DNA from: Flexifilum sp963727545
GTDB lineage: Bacteria; Chloroflexota; Anaerolineae; Aggregatilineales; Phototrophicaceae
Assembly: GCA_963727545.1 (NCBI GenBank)
Contig: CAVSGS010000018.1
Location: 93,250-157,249 of the forward strand
Direction of reading: 5' to 3'
Length of the DNA stretch: 64,000 nucleotides
A program made the position numbers and the translations under genes. Position 1 is the stretch's first letter. Each line of letters starts with the position of its first letter. Below are positions 36,208 to 44,568 of the stretch, in pieces. Under the pieces are notes generated by a model. That model made no database searches, was not told the origin of the DNA, and saw only the letters and a list, made by a program, of their open reading frames with translations.

Positions 36208-36526
36208 TCACATGAGTATAGCGCCCCTGACCGCAGAAACGAAAGCGGGCGACCTCACGATGAGATCGCCCACCAGCAGCGTGACTTGTTCTCCGCCGAC
36301 ACTGCTGACCACCCACCGACTCCCGTCCGCGAAAAACGCCGGGAAATCCTTGGTTATCCAGCCAGCGCCGCAACCGTCGGGCGGTACGCTCTACCTGCTC
36401 GCCGCAGCTCACCGCCCGCGCCATCGCCCCTTGGTGACAACTTTCTGCCTGAATGACCCCGTAGCTAAACAACGCCACCTTCGCTTGTTGCCAACTATTC
36501 AAACAGTCCAACTGGGCTGACAGCAT
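36208..36526 (-). CDS. Hypothetical small protein, frameshifted
   Basis: About 105 residues, unrecognised. The N-terminal part (LSAQLDCLNSWQQAKVALFSYGVIQAESCH...RRLRRWL) and C-terminal part (ITKDFPAFFADGSRWVVSSVGGEQ, VTLLVGDLIVRSPAFVS) are in different frames. They join at 36358-36359, where CTGGATAACC carries one G more than CTGATAACC. Length is 3n+1. The pattern of the C-terminal part (beta strands, Trp and hydrophobic residues) looks like a real domain. Its start is uncertain because an ATG-AAC-CAT-TAA sits in frame just upstream. Confidence 0.45.
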
Positions 36527-36629
36527 CTGTTCGAACTGGTACAGTAGTTAATGGTTCATCGTTCCTCACCGGTTTGCTTGGTCGCTAACTAGTGTGAAGG
36601 ATGAACCACTCCTTTTTCAACCCGCGCTC

Positions 36630-36705
36630 AAACATGCCCTCTCCGCAGCTATGCAATGGAGAGGGATGGCTTGCTCAGCGAAGCGACGCAAGCAGGGTGA
36701 GGGGA
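36630..36705. repeat. Partial family M element
   Basis: CCCTCTCCGCAG...ATGGAGAGGG hairpin followed by GCAGGGTGAGGGGAGCG, with GCTCAGCGAAGCG-type spacer. It lies upstream of the second aldo/keto reductase. Confidence 0.55.
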
Positions 36706-36754
36706 GCGCAAGCGAACAGGGAGAGGCACCTTAATTTCACAGGAGAAAATGATT

Positions 36755-37747
36755 ATGGAATACCGCAATTTAGGCAAGACCGGGATGCAGGTCAGTGAGT
36801 TGTGCCTCGGTGCGATGACCTTCGGGCGCGAAGCCGACGAAGCGACCAGCTTTCAGATGCTCGACCGCTTCGTCGAGATCGGCGGCAACTTCATCGACAC
36901 GGCGAACGTCTACAGCACCGGCGGCTCCGAGGAACTGCTCGGTCGCTGGTTCAAGGGCAAGCAGCGTGACGACATCGTCCTCGCGACGAAGGTGCGCTTC
37001 AACATGGGCGAGGGTCCCAACGATCACGGGCTGAGCCGCAAGCACATCCTCAACGCGGTCGAGGCGAGCCTGCGTCGCTTGGGCACGGACTACATCGACC
37101 TGTACCAAGTCCACATGTGGGACCCGATCACGCCGCTTGAGGAAACGCTGAGCACGCTCGACGGGCTGGTCAAGGCGGGGAAAGTCCGCTACATCGGCGC
37201 GAGCAACTTCGCGGCGTGGCATCTGCAAAAAGCGGTCGACTTGAGCCACCAGCACGGCTGGGAGCAGTTCTCCTGCTTGCAACCGCTGTATAACCTGCTC
37301 GACCGCGAGACTGAATGGGAACTGATCCCGATCTGCCAGAATGAAGGCTTGGGCGTCATCCCGTGGAGTCCGCTGCGTGGCGGCTGGCTGGCGGGCAAGT
37401 ATCATCGCGGCATGAGCGCGCCGGTCGAAGGCACGCGCATCAAGCAGGCGACCGAGCAAAATTGGAGCGAGTCGTGGCAGAAGTACGACAACGAGCATAC
37501 GTGGAGCACGCTCGACGCGCTGTTCGCCGTCGCCGAGGAGACCGGCAAGTCGCCGGCGCAGGTCGCGCTGAACTGGGTCAAGGATCGTCCGGGCATCACC
37601 GCGCCGATCATCGGCGCGCGCTCGATGCAGCAGTTTGAGGACAACCTCGGCGCGATTGGCTGGTCGCTGACCGCCGGGCAGTTGGACAAGCTCAACAGCG
37701 CCAGCGATAAAGCGCTGCCGTATCCGTACAGCTTCCTCAGAGGCTAA
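36755..37747 (+). CDS. Aldo/keto reductase (second paralogue)
   Basis: 330 residues with a complete catalytic tetrad: Asp48, Tyr53, Lys79, His120 (FIDTANVY, ATKVRF, YQVHMWDP). The nicotinamide-binding part RPGITAPIIGARSMQQFEDNLGAI is typical. AGGAG (36741-36745) lies nine bases before the ATG at 36755, which I prefer over the ATG at 36749. Related to the reductase at 10479, but more similar to the YajO/AKR13 type with MGEGPNDHGLSRKHI. Confidence 0.9.
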   Translation: MEYRNLGKTGMQVSELCLGAMTFGREADEATSFQMLDRFVEIGGNFIDTANVYSTGGSEELLGRWFKGKQRDDIVLATKVRFNMGEGPNDHGLSRKHILNAVEASLRRLGTDYIDLYQVHMWDPITPLEETLSTLDGLVKAGKVRYIGASNFAAWHLQKAVDLSHQHGWEQFSCLQPLYNLLDRETEWELIPICQNEGLGVIPWSPLRGGWLAGKYHRGMSAPVEGTRIKQATEQNWSESWQKYDNEHTWSTLDALFAVAEETGKSPAQVALNWVKDRPGITAPIIGARSMQQFEDNLGAIGWSLTAGQLDKLNSASDKALPYPYSFLRG

Positions 37748-37754
37748 GCAAGAA

Positions 37755-37797
37755 CACCCCTCTCCCACACAGTCGCTTCGCTTAGGGGGAGAGGGGT
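37755..37797. repeat. Short family M hairpin
   Basis: CACCCCTCTCCC pairs with GGGGAGAGGGGTG around a TCGCTTCGCTTA loop, just after the reductase stop. Confidence 0.6.
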
Positions 37798-37871
37798 GAA
37801 AACAATGCCTGTAGAAAGCCCTTAAAGAGGCATAAATCTATCATGGCTCGTTCAAACAGGGAGTAGATGTG

Positions 37872-38276
37872 ATGCAAGAATCGAACTTCCGACTATTCAA
37901 CCCGCCCGCGATTCACCAGCCGACCGGGTATTCGCAGGTCGCCGAGGTGACGGGTGGCAAAACGATTTACATCTCCGGGCAGATCGCACTCGATCCGTCC
38001 GGGGCGCTGGTCGGCGCGGGCGACCTGAAAGCCCAGACCGAGCAGGTCTTCGCCAATATTGGCGGCGCACTGGCGGCTGTCGGCGCGGATTTCAATGCGC
38101 TGATCAAGCTGAACATCTACCTGCTGGATATTTCGCAGCTCGCCGTCGTGCGCGAGGTGCGGGATCGTTACGTGAACCTCGCGCATCCGCCGACGAGTAC
38201 GGCGGTCGAGGTGCGGCGGCTGGCACGCGACGGGCTGCTGATCGAGGTTGAAGCAACCGGCGTGATTCCGGCGTAA
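37872..38276 (+). CDS. RidA/YjgF/UK114 family protein
   Basis: 134 residues. RidA signature: TIYISGQIALDPSGALVG...DLKAQTEQVFANIGGALAAVGADFNALIKLNIYLLDIS. The substrate-site Arg is in VREVRDRYVNLAHPPTSTAVEV, and the C-terminal LLIEVEATGVIPA is present. The reaction is deamination of reactive enamines/imines from PLP enzymes. ATG at 37872 (GTG at 37869 is just before). A strong terminator follows. Confidence 0.93.
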   Translation: MQESNFRLFNPPAIHQPTGYSQVAEVTGGKTIYISGQIALDPSGALVGAGDLKAQTEQVFANIGGALAAVGADFNALIKLNIYLLDISQLAVVREVRDRYVNLAHPPTSTAVEVRRLARDGLLIEVEATGVIPA

Positions 38277-38294
38277 GCTGAGCCAAGTATTTTC

Positions 38295-38332
38295 AAAAAC
38301 GGCGCAGACCTTTTAGTCTGCGCCGTTTTTTA
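38295..38332 (+). terminator. Rho-independent terminator after the RidA gene
   Basis: AAAACGGCGCAGAC pairs with GTCTGCGCCGTTTT with loop CTTTTA and a T6 tail. Confidence 0.9.
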
Positions 38333-38489
38333 TTGATGGAACGGTTAGTATCAATAATTCAGTTTCGTCCCATAAAATTAGTACAATTCTGAATTCTGGG
38401 TAAATTTTCCCTCGCCAGAGCCGAAAATCGGTCCGTAAACGGCTACAATTGTGACGGATTTCTCAATCATCAGACAGGCTGGCTTCACT

Positions 38490-38888
38490 GTGCCCACTCA
38501 GAGCGACTGGTATATCGATAAACACGTGATCCGCTTGCGTTTCTATGGCGACGTAACCGAACAAGAAGTCATTGCCGGACAAGCATCACTGCGCGATTTC
38601 GTCGACGCTGCCGAGCAGCCGTTGTTTCTGCTGATCGACGCGCTTGACGCCGACAAGCTGCCGACCACCTTCCGAAATCTGCTGCCGGGGATGCAAGCCT
38701 ACCGGGACGGCAAGCAGGTCACACGGACGCTGGTCGTGACCAACAGCGCCCTGCTGGGCTTTTTCGGCGCGCTGGCAACCAAGCTGCTCGGTATGCAGGT
38801 GCAGCTTTACCGCTCGATGGACGAGGTCGAACCGTTCCTCGCGCGCTACTTCCCGGAAGGGGTCCCGGCGACCAGATCGCTTGACTAA
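38490..38888 (+). CDS. STAS/SpoIIAA-like protein
   Basis: 132 residues: SDWYIDKHVIRLRFYGDVTEQEVIAGQASLRDFVDAAEQPLFLLIDALDADKLPTTF, then TLVVTNSALLGFFGALATKLLG and MDEVEPFLARYF. It resembles SpoIIAA/STAS-like proteins that bind partners, and resembles the STAS-like protein at 17087. Start: a TACAAT box ends at 38449, one base before the GTG at 38451, so the start is more likely the GTG at 38490. The stop codon TAA overlaps the -35 box of the small RNA promoter. Confidence 0.6.
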   Translation: MPTQSDWYIDKHVIRLRFYGDVTEQEVIAGQASLRDFVDAAEQPLFLLIDALDADKLPTTFRNLLPGMQAYRDGKQVTRTLVVTNSALLGFFGALATKLLGMQVQLYRSMDEVEPFLARYFPEGVPATRSLD

Positions 38889-38910
38889 ATTAGAATATTT
38901 GTGCTATTGT
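38881..38910 (+). promoter_or_regulatory. Promoter of the candidate small RNA
   Basis: TTGACT (38881-38886) and TATTGT (38905-38910), 18 bases apart, with TGC directly before the -10 (extended -10). The -35 box overlaps the stop codon of the STAS-like gene. Confidence 0.65.
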
Positions 38911-38915
38911 AGACA

Positions 38916-39095
38916 TGTGCTCAGTTGGTGCTTTCCCGCATGAAACACCGCTCGGAGCAGTGAAGCGCACTCTTACCCTGAGTGACCCTGCACAGGGGTA
39001 GTAAAAGGGAACAGCGGGAAAAAACGAAGGCGCATCCTTACTGCCCCTTCCAAAACAAAAAACGGGCGAGTCCGATGGACTCGCCCGTTTTTAAT
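38916..39095 (+). ncRNA. Candidate structured small RNA, unidentified (possibly 6S-like)
   Basis: About 180 bases between a good promoter and a strong terminator, with no ORF of note. Helices: hairpin 38927-38949 (GGTG..TTTC/GAAA.CACC), hairpin 38968-38984 (CACTC/GAGTG), and a ten-base-pair helix of GGGGTAGTAA (38995-39004) with TTACTGCCCC (39038-39047). An alternative long-range pairing joins TTTCCCGC (38932-38939) to GCGGGAAA (39014-39021), which would form a rod with a central bubble, like 6S RNA. The two structures compete. I see no SRP, tmRNA or RNase P signature. It is convergent with clpC, sharing its terminator. Confidence 0.6.
39057..39092. terminator. Bidirectional terminator between the small RNA and clpC
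   Basis: Sixteen-base stem AAAAACGGGCGAGTCC / GGACTCGCCCGTTTTT around GATG. A run on one side and T run on the other let it serve both strands. Confidence 0.92.
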
Positions 39096-39111
39096 TGAAA
39101 TGATGACGAAG

Positions 39112-41613
39112 CTATACGCCGGGGGCTTCGAGTTCTTCGTCGGTTTCCTCGACGTTTTCGAGCGCCAGTTCGCCGTCGTGAACCGTCGCGCGGACGATCC
39201 CGGCGAGGCTGAAGCGACCCGACAGGATGCCGTCGGAAAGCTCGTCCTCGATCTCGTTCTGGAGCAGGCGGCGCAGCGGACGCGCACCGTAATCGGGGTC
39301 GTAGCCCTTTTCCGCCAGCCAGTCGCGGGCATCTTCGGTGAGTTCGAGCGTAATCGCGTGCTCGATCAGGCGCTCGCGCACCTTGTTGAGTTCGAGTTCG
39401 ACGATCGCCTTGATCTCGTCCTTGGTCAGCGCGCGGAAGACGATGGTCGCATCGACGCGGTTGAGGAACTCCGGACGGAACATCCGCCGCAGTTGATCGG
39501 TGACGTTCTTGCGCATCTCGGCGTATTCCGCCTTCTGATCCGCGTCGGGGTTCTTCGGCTGGTTGAAGCCGAGTGTCGTCCCGTGCTTGATGGTGTCGGC
39601 GCCGACGTTGCTGGTCATGACGATGATCGCGTTGCGGAAATCGACGCGGCGACCGCGCGCGTCGGTCAGCGTGCCCTCTTCCATGATCTGGAGCAGCATG
39701 TTGAAGGCTTCAGGGTGCGCCTTCTCGATTTCGTCAAAGACGACGATGCTGTAGGGACGGCGGCGGATCGCTTCGGTTAGCTGACCGGCGTCCTCGTAAC
39801 CGACGTAGCCGGGAGGCGCGCCGACGAGCCGGGCGACCGAGTGCCGCTCCATGAACTCGCTCATGTCAAGCTGGATCAGCGCTTCTTCGCTGCCGAACAT
39901 GAACTCGGCGAGCGTCTTGGTCAGCTCGCTCTTGCCGACGCCGGTGGGTCCCAAGAACATGAACGAACCGATCGGGCGGCGCGGGTCCTTCAGACCGGCG
40001 CGGGCGCGGCGAACCGCCTTGCTGATCGAGTCGATGGCTTCGTTCTGCCCGACGATCCGGCGGTGCAGTGCTTCCTCCATGTGCATCAGGCGTTCGCTTT
40101 CCTCGCCCGCGATGCGCATGGTCGGGATGCCGGTCCACATCGCCACCACTTCGGCGATGTCCTCCGCGCCGAGGCGCGGCTGATTGGTCTTCTCGTTCCA
40201 GTTGGATTTGAGCGACGCCAGCGTCTCTTGCAGGCTGTCGCGCTGGCTGCGCAGGCGATCGACTTCGTCGCCCAGTTCGCCATCTTCTTCGAGCAGCTTG
40301 AGGTCGTCTTCGACCTGCACGAGTTCCTGCTCGGCGCGACGGACCTGCGCCGCCTCAGGACTCTTGTACATGCGCAGACGAGCCGACGCCTCGTCGATCA
40401 GGTCGATGGCTTTGTCCGGCAGGAAGCGATCCGGGACGTAGCGCGCCGACAAGTTCGAGGCGGCTTCGATGGCTTCGTCGGTGATCTCGACGTTGTGGTG
40501 ATCCTGATAGGGACCCTTGATCCCTTGCAGGATTTCGATGGTCTCTTCAATCGTCGGCTCGGAGACGAGGATCGGCTGGAAACGCCGTTCCAACGCCGCG
40601 TCGCTTTCGATGTGCTTACGATACTCGTCCAGCGTGGTCGCGCCGATACACTGCAGCTCGCCACGAGCCAAGGCTGGCTTAAGGATGTTGGCGGCATCGA
40701 CACTGCTCCCGGCAGACCCCGCGCCGACGAGCATGTGCACCTCGTCGATGAAGAGGATGCTGTCCGAGGTCTTGAGTTCCTCGATGACGCGCTTGAGTCG
40801 TTCTTCGAACTGACCGCGATACATGGTGCCCGCGACCAGCGACCCGACGTCAAGCTGAAGCACGCGCTTGTTGAGCAGCGGCTTCGGGGTTTCGCCGTTG
40901 ACGATGCGCTGTGCCAGCCCTTCGACAATCGCCGTCTTACCCACGCCCGGCTCACCAATGAGCGCCGGGTTGTTCTTACGGCGACGACTCAAGACCTGAA
41001 TCACGCGCTCGATCTCGGTTTCCCGCCCGACAACGGGGTCAAGCTTACCCTCCTGCGCCAGCGCAGTGAGATCGGTTGCCAGTTGATCGACCAGTGGCGT
41101 CTTGCCCTCACGCGGGCGAGGACGTCGTTGACGGTCGTCTTCCTGATTGGGCTGAGGATTTTGCACAGGACTCTCCTGTAAGACCCGGCGCGTCTGACGA
41201 CGCACCTCTTCCGGACTAATGCCCAGACGCTTCAGAATGTCAATCGCCACACCTTCGGTCAACCGCACCAGACCGAGGAGAAGATGTTCGGTACCAATGT
41301 AATGATGTCCCATGCGCCGGGCTTCGTCAACGGCAAGCTCAAGCACGCGCTTGGTTCCCGGTGAAAGCTCCGGCTGAACGGTGGTGGTGCGGGTCGAGGC
41401 GCGCGTCATGCGTTCAACCAACTCTTCCACGCGGCGCTGCTCCAACCCCAGTTCGCGTAGGACGCGCCCAGCGACGCCACCCTCTTCGCGGATCAACCCC
41501 AGCAAGAGATGCTCCGTTCCGATGTAGTTATGTTGAAGTCGTTCGGCTTCCTCTTGGGCTAGGCTGAGTACGCGCCGCGCTCGTTGAGTGAAGCGCTCCA
41601 TCTTATTCGGCAC
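39112..41613 (-). CDS. clpC: ATP-dependent Clp protease ATP-binding subunit ClpC
   Basis: 833 residues. Double Clp N repeat (1-150: ...YIGTEHLLLGLIREEGGVAGRVL and its near-copy MGHHYIGTEHLLLGLVR). Then AAA+ domain D1 with Walker A GEPGVGKTAIVEG (220-232) and Walker B ILFIDEVH, a coiled middle domain near 415-470, and D2 with Walker A GPTGVGKSELTK (about 555) and VVFDEIEKAH. Unfolds substrates for ClpP in the cytoplasm. A GTG at 41613 with GGAGG ten bases upstream, or the ATG at 41601, starts it; a five-codon uORF lies between. Extended -10 promoter about 100 bases upstream. Confidence 0.95.
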   Translation of the reverse strand: MPNKMERFTQRARRVLSLAQEEAERLQHNYIGTEHLLLGLIREEGGVAGRVLRELGLEQRRVEELVERMTRASTRTTTVQPELSPGTKRVLELAVDEARRMGHHYIGTEHLLLGLVRLTEGVAIDILKRLGISPEEVRRQTRRVLQESPVQNPQPNQEDDRQRRPRPREGKTPLVDQLATDLTALAQEGKLDPVVGRETEIERVIQVLSRRRKNNPALIGEPGVGKTAIVEGLAQRIVNGETPKPLLNKRVLQLDVGSLVAGTMYRGQFEERLKRVIEELKTSDSILFIDEVHMLVGAGSAGSSVDAANILKPALARGELQCIGATTLDEYRKHIESDAALERRFQPILVSEPTIEETIEILQGIKGPYQDHHNVEITDEAIEAASNLSARYVPDRFLPDKAIDLIDEASARLRMYKSPEAAQVRRAEQELVQVEDDLKLLEEDGELGDEVDRLRSQRDSLQETLASLKSNWNEKTNQPRLGAEDIAEVVAMWTGIPTMRIAGEESERLMHMEEALHRRIVGQNEAIDSISKAVRRARAGLKDPRRPIGSFMFLGPTGVGKSELTKTLAEFMFGSEEALIQLDMSEFMERHSVARLVGAPPGYVGYEDAGQLTEAIRRRPYSIVVFDEIEKAHPEAFNMLLQIMEEGTLTDARGRRVDFRNAIIVMTSNVGADTIKHGTTLGFNQPKNPDADQKAEYAEMRKNVTDQLRRMFRPEFLNRVDATIVFRALTKDEIKAIVELELNKVRERLIEHAITLELTEDARDWLAEKGYDPDYGARPLRRLLQNEIEDELSDGILSGRFSLAGIVRATVHDGELALENVEETDEELEAPGV

Positions 41614-41620
41614 GGTTCAT
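41603..41620 (-). other. Five-codon upstream ORF at the clpC start
   Basis: ATG AAC CGT GCC GAA TAA on the minus strand (M-N-R-A-E). Its ATG follows GGAGG by three bases and its TAA ends one base before the in-frame clpC ATG at 41601. Could couple clpC translation or merely reflect the GTG start at 41613. Confidence 0.35.
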
Positions 41621-41710
41621 ATACCTCCGTTGCCAGTGTTTCGGCAGAAAACACGGGCTGCTTACTAGTTTACTTGAAGGACGTTATCCGCAGAGCGATA
41701 AACTGACCCC

Positions 41711-41719
41711 ATTATAGCA
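41711..41719 (-). promoter_or_regulatory. Extended -10 promoter of clpC
   Basis: TGCTATAAT on the minus strand, preceded by GTG; the -35 is poor. The start codon is about 98 bases downstream. No CtsR or CIRCE-like operator is obvious. Confidence 0.5.
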
Positions 41720-41856
41720 CACACGTTATGCCTAATAATGTACCGTTGTGGATGAATAATTCGTTAATGATAGAAGCCGTAATAATATGCGTGCGTTGCA
41801 ACGGGGCGGGGGTGGCAGGTTTCTCTATGAAACCAACCCTGAACCCGCCCGGTTGA

Positions 41857-43431
41857 TTAGGCTTCTTCGGTGGTATCGTCGGTGATGGTGGTGGCGTCAG
41901 TGCTGTCAACGGCATCACGAGCGTCGTCGATGACCGCAGGCGTGTCGTCGATAACGTCAGTCGTGTCAGCGGCGACGTTACTGGCGTCGGAGACGTCAGC
42001 AGTGGCATCGTCGGTCGGGGAGGTAGACCAATCGAGGTCGAGATATTCCGCCGAATTGACCTTCTTGAGGCTCAACCCAAGGCGGCGATTCTTGATGTCA
42101 ATTTTGACCACGCGCAGGGTGAGCTTGTCGCCCTCGTTGACCACTTCGCGGGGGTGATTTACGCGCTTATCGGACAATTCGGAGATGTGGATCAAGCCCT
42201 CGATCTCCGGCACATCAACCAGTTGAGCGAACGCCCCGAACTTGGTCAGCTTGGTGACCGAACCTTGGACGAGCTGCCCGACCGTGTAATTGATGGCGAT
42301 CGTGTCCCAAGGATCCGGCTCTTGGCGCTTCATGCTCAAGCCGATGCGCTTGTTCTCTTCGTCGATGCTGATGACTTCGACCTTGACGGTCTGCCCCGGT
42401 TTGAGCAGTTCGCGCGGGTGGGTGACGTGCTGCCACGAGAGTTCGGTCAAATGCACCAGACCCTCGGCGCCGCCGATGTCGACGAACGCGCCGAAATCTT
42501 CAAGGCTGACGACGCGCCCTTCGCGGACTTCGCCAACCGTCAAGTCTTTAATCAGGTTCTCTTTGCGCTTCTCGCGGGATTGGCGCGAGGCGAAGCGCTC
42601 GGAGAGGATCAAGCGGTTGCGCTGGCGATCGACTTCCATCACCTTGACGACCACCGGCTCGTTGACCATGCTGCCCCAACGATCCTCCGGGGTGTCGCCG
42701 GTGAGCGAGCGGCGGCGCTCGACGCTCATTTGGCTCTGCGGCACGAAACCGCGCAGCCGCCCAAAGCGGACGATCAGACCGCCTTTGTTATAGCCGGCGA
42801 TCCGGCTCTCGTAGGCTTCTTGGCTCTGCCGATATTCTTCGGCGTGCTGCCAGTCGATCTCCTCAAGCGCACGATTGATCGACAAGACGATGTTGCCGTT
42901 GTGATCGTGCGGGTTGACGACAAACGCATTGACCATTTCGCCGACGACCAGCGATTCGAGCATTTGGCGGGTCATGCGTTCAAGTTCATGACCGGGAATA
43001 ATACCCTCGCGCCCATCACCGACATCGACCGTAACCAGCGTCGGCGAAGTCGAGAGGATAGTCGCTTCGATGAGATCGCCGCGTTTGAGCGCCGAGGAAT
43101 CGGCTGTCGCTTCAGAGGTGACGGGGGTTTCAGCAACCGGCTTCGCCTCGGTTTCGGCTGAGGTTTCAACTGGCGCTTCGGCGACCGGTTCCGCTGCGGG
43201 TGCGGTTTCCGATTCGGGCTGCTCATCCGCGGTAGAATCAGAGACTTCTACTGCCGGTGTCTCCTCAGCGTTCGCTACCGAACCGGCAGCAGCCACTTCC
43301 GCGACATTGTCAGCTTGGGTCTCATCGGTATTATTCGTAGCCTCAGTTCCGGTTGGCTGAAGCAACTCGTCAACTGAAGCAGAGGACTCTACGGCTTCAG
43401 TCTCGTCCAGCCCTGGCTTTTTCGGATACAT
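41857..43431 (-). CDS. rpsA: 30S ribosomal protein S1
   Basis: 524 residues. Acidic low-complexity N-terminal region (1-115) and Asp/Thr/Val-rich C-terminal tail flank four S1 RNA-binding domains: the first from about 120 (GDLIEATILSTSPTLVTVDVG), then GYNKGGLIVRFGRLRGFVPQSQM, VGEVREGRVVSLEDFGAFVDIGGAEGLVHL and VGQLVQGSVTKLTKFGAFAQL. S1 binds mRNA and the ribosome at initiation. I start at the ATG at 43431, which follows a promoter ending 43472; a longer ORF to 43524 exists. The low-complexity tails are unusual for S1. Confidence 0.9.
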   Translation of the reverse strand: MYPKKPGLDETEAVESSASVDELLQPTGTEATNNTDETQADNVAEVAAAGSVANAEETPAVEVSDSTADEQPESETAPAAEPVAEAPVETSAETEAKPVAETPVTSEATADSSALKRGDLIEATILSTSPTLVTVDVGDGREGIIPGHELERMTRQMLESLVVGEMVNAFVVNPHDHNGNIVLSINRALEEIDWQHAEEYRQSQEAYESRIAGYNKGGLIVRFGRLRGFVPQSQMSVERRRSLTGDTPEDRWGSMVNEPVVVKVMEVDRQRNRLILSERFASRQSREKRKENLIKDLTVGEVREGRVVSLEDFGAFVDIGGAEGLVHLTELSWQHVTHPRELLKPGQTVKVEVISIDEENKRIGLSMKRQEPDPWDTIAINYTVGQLVQGSVTKLTKFGAFAQLVDVPEIEGLIHISELSDKRVNHPREVVNEGDKLTLRVVKIDIKNRRLGLSLKKVNSAEYLDLDWSTSPTDDATADVSDASNVAADTTDVIDDTPAVIDDARDAVDSTDATTITDDTTEEA

Positions 43432-43471
43432 AACCGTTAATTCTCCCGCAGATAGGTGGGTATGCGGGTCT

Positions 43472-43499
43472 ATTATACAACGCTCGCTAGAAGAATCAA
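43472..43499 (-). promoter_or_regulatory. Promoter of rpsA
   Basis: On the minus strand TTGATT (43494-43499), 16-base spacer, and TATAAT (43472-43477). A leader of about 35 bases separates it from the ATG at 43431. Confidence 0.6.
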
Positions 43500-43638
43500 A
43501 CAACAAAATTAAGCTCTTTCTCACGCAACGCTAGATTTAACATTGACCGGCAATTGAGGGGGAAAACCAATTTGCCTATCCACGAAATGGTCACCCCGGT
43601 GCGAGAATCCGCGTTAGAATGAGCGCGGAGGATTTTCT

Positions 43639-44049
43639 ATGCACAAAATCTCGTTGTTGATTGGACTTATTCTGGTGGCGGGCATTTTTTCCGGCTGCCG
43701 CCAGACGGCGACGCCGCCCCCCGACGCCTCGACGCAAGCCGCGAGCATCACGGTTGCGACCACTCCTGACCCACCGATGACCGGCGACTCGACCATGACG
43801 ATCACCGTGACCAAGGACGGCGCGCCGGTGGCGGATGCGCCGGTTAGCGTGCGCGGCGACATGAATCACGCCGGGATGAAGCCGGTACTCGCCGACGGGA
43901 CGACCGCCGCCGATGGCACGGTCGAAGTCCCCTTCAATTGGTCGATGGGCGGCGACTGGATCGTGACGGTGACGGTCACACTGCCGGATGGCTCGGAAGT
44001 GTCACAAGATTTCGACTATACGGTCAGTGGAAGCATGGGCAGTATGTAA
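43639..44049 (+). CDS. FixH/YtkA-like lipoprotein
   Basis: 136 residues. Lipoprotein signal with lipobox GIFSGC (Cys20 as the acylated residue), then an Ig-like YtkA domain (TGDSTMTITVTKDGAPVADAPVSVRG...DMNHAGMKPVLADGTTAADGTVEVPFNWSMGGDWIVTVTVTLPDG). Extracellular. It is next to a four-helix membrane protein and, after a repeat region, an Fe-S membrane protein, which looks like an accessory set for a copper or respiratory complex. That set assignment is inference. Confidence 0.8.
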   Translation: MHKISLLIGLILVAGIFSGCRQTATPPPDASTQAASITVATTPDPPMTGDSTMTITVTKDGAPVADAPVSVRGDMNHAGMKPVLADGTTAADGTVEVPFNWSMGGDWIVTVTVTLPDGSEVSQDFDYTVSGSMGSM

Positions 44050-44077
44050 ATCTATGTGAAGTCAAGGAGCAGCGATC

Positions 44078-44563
44078 ATGCAGACGCAGACCGATGGGTG
44101 GCACGTCGCTCGGTGGGGGACGTGGGGCTGGATCGAGACCGTGCTGAAGCTCGTTGGCATCGCGGCGGGGGTGGTCGCGTTTTTCCAGACCACCGGCACG
44201 AGCGACCTCGTGATCGGTGGGCATCCGCATCTGGCGGCGGTGATCGTGCTGGCGGTGCTGACGCTAGCAGCGTTCGGACAGTTGGCGTTCCGCTTTAGGC
44301 AGCAGGAAGTGATCTCGCTGATCTTCGCGGTGCTCAACCTGCTGGGGACGCTGGGGCTGCTGATCGCGCTGCTGAAAGCGCCGGAGTCGCTCACGCTGCC
44401 GCTGATCTACGGCGGGGGCTACGTGCTCGGTCAATTGGCGAAGCTGGTGTTCTTGCGGATCAGCGGTTACACCGAAGGCGGCGCGGATACGCGCGGGATG
44501 CTGATGGTCACCGGCGGCTTGACGGTCGTGTACGTCGTGTTCATGCTGCTGCTGGTGGTGTAA
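44078..44563 (+). CDS. Hypothetical four-helix membrane protein
   Basis: 161 residues, no recognised family. Four hydrophobic helices: WIETVLKLVGIAAGVVAFF, AAVIVLAVLTLAAFGQLAF, VISLIFAVLNLLGTLGLLIALL and MLMVTGGLTVVYVVFMLLLVV, plus a partial one near 114-124. AAGGAG precedes the ATG. It follows the FixH-like lipoprotein by 28 bases in the same direction. His and Met residues are not enriched. Confidence 0.65.
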   Translation: MQTQTDGWHVARWGTWGWIETVLKLVGIAAGVVAFFQTTGTSDLVIGGHPHLAAVIVLAVLTLAAFGQLAFRFRQQEVISLIFAVLNLLGTLGLLIALLKAPESLTLPLIYGGGYVLGQLAKLVFLRISGYTEGGADTRGMLMVTGGLTVVYVVFMLLLVV

Positions 44564-44568
44564 GCAGC

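Noticed and set aside
36212..36520. Plus-strand 102-codon frame antisense to the small hypothetical protein
   Set aside because: The minus strand gives the more protein-like sequence once one base is removed. The plus frame starts inside the minus 3' end and has no ribosome-binding site.
38916..39095. Small RNA as SRP, tmRNA or RNase P RNA
   Set aside because: No SRP GGAAGG-type tetraloop region, no tmRNA tag or tRNA-like ends, no RNase P core motifs. A 6S identity is left open.
39841..41181. 446-codon open frame antisense to clpC
   Set aside because: Arg/Ala/Leu/Asp-rich shadow of a well-supported ClpC gene; GC-rich third positions create it. Similar long antisense frames across 10488-11438, 11848-12906, 14356-15432, 22089-23066, 36770-37768 and 42154-43161 are rejected for the same reason.
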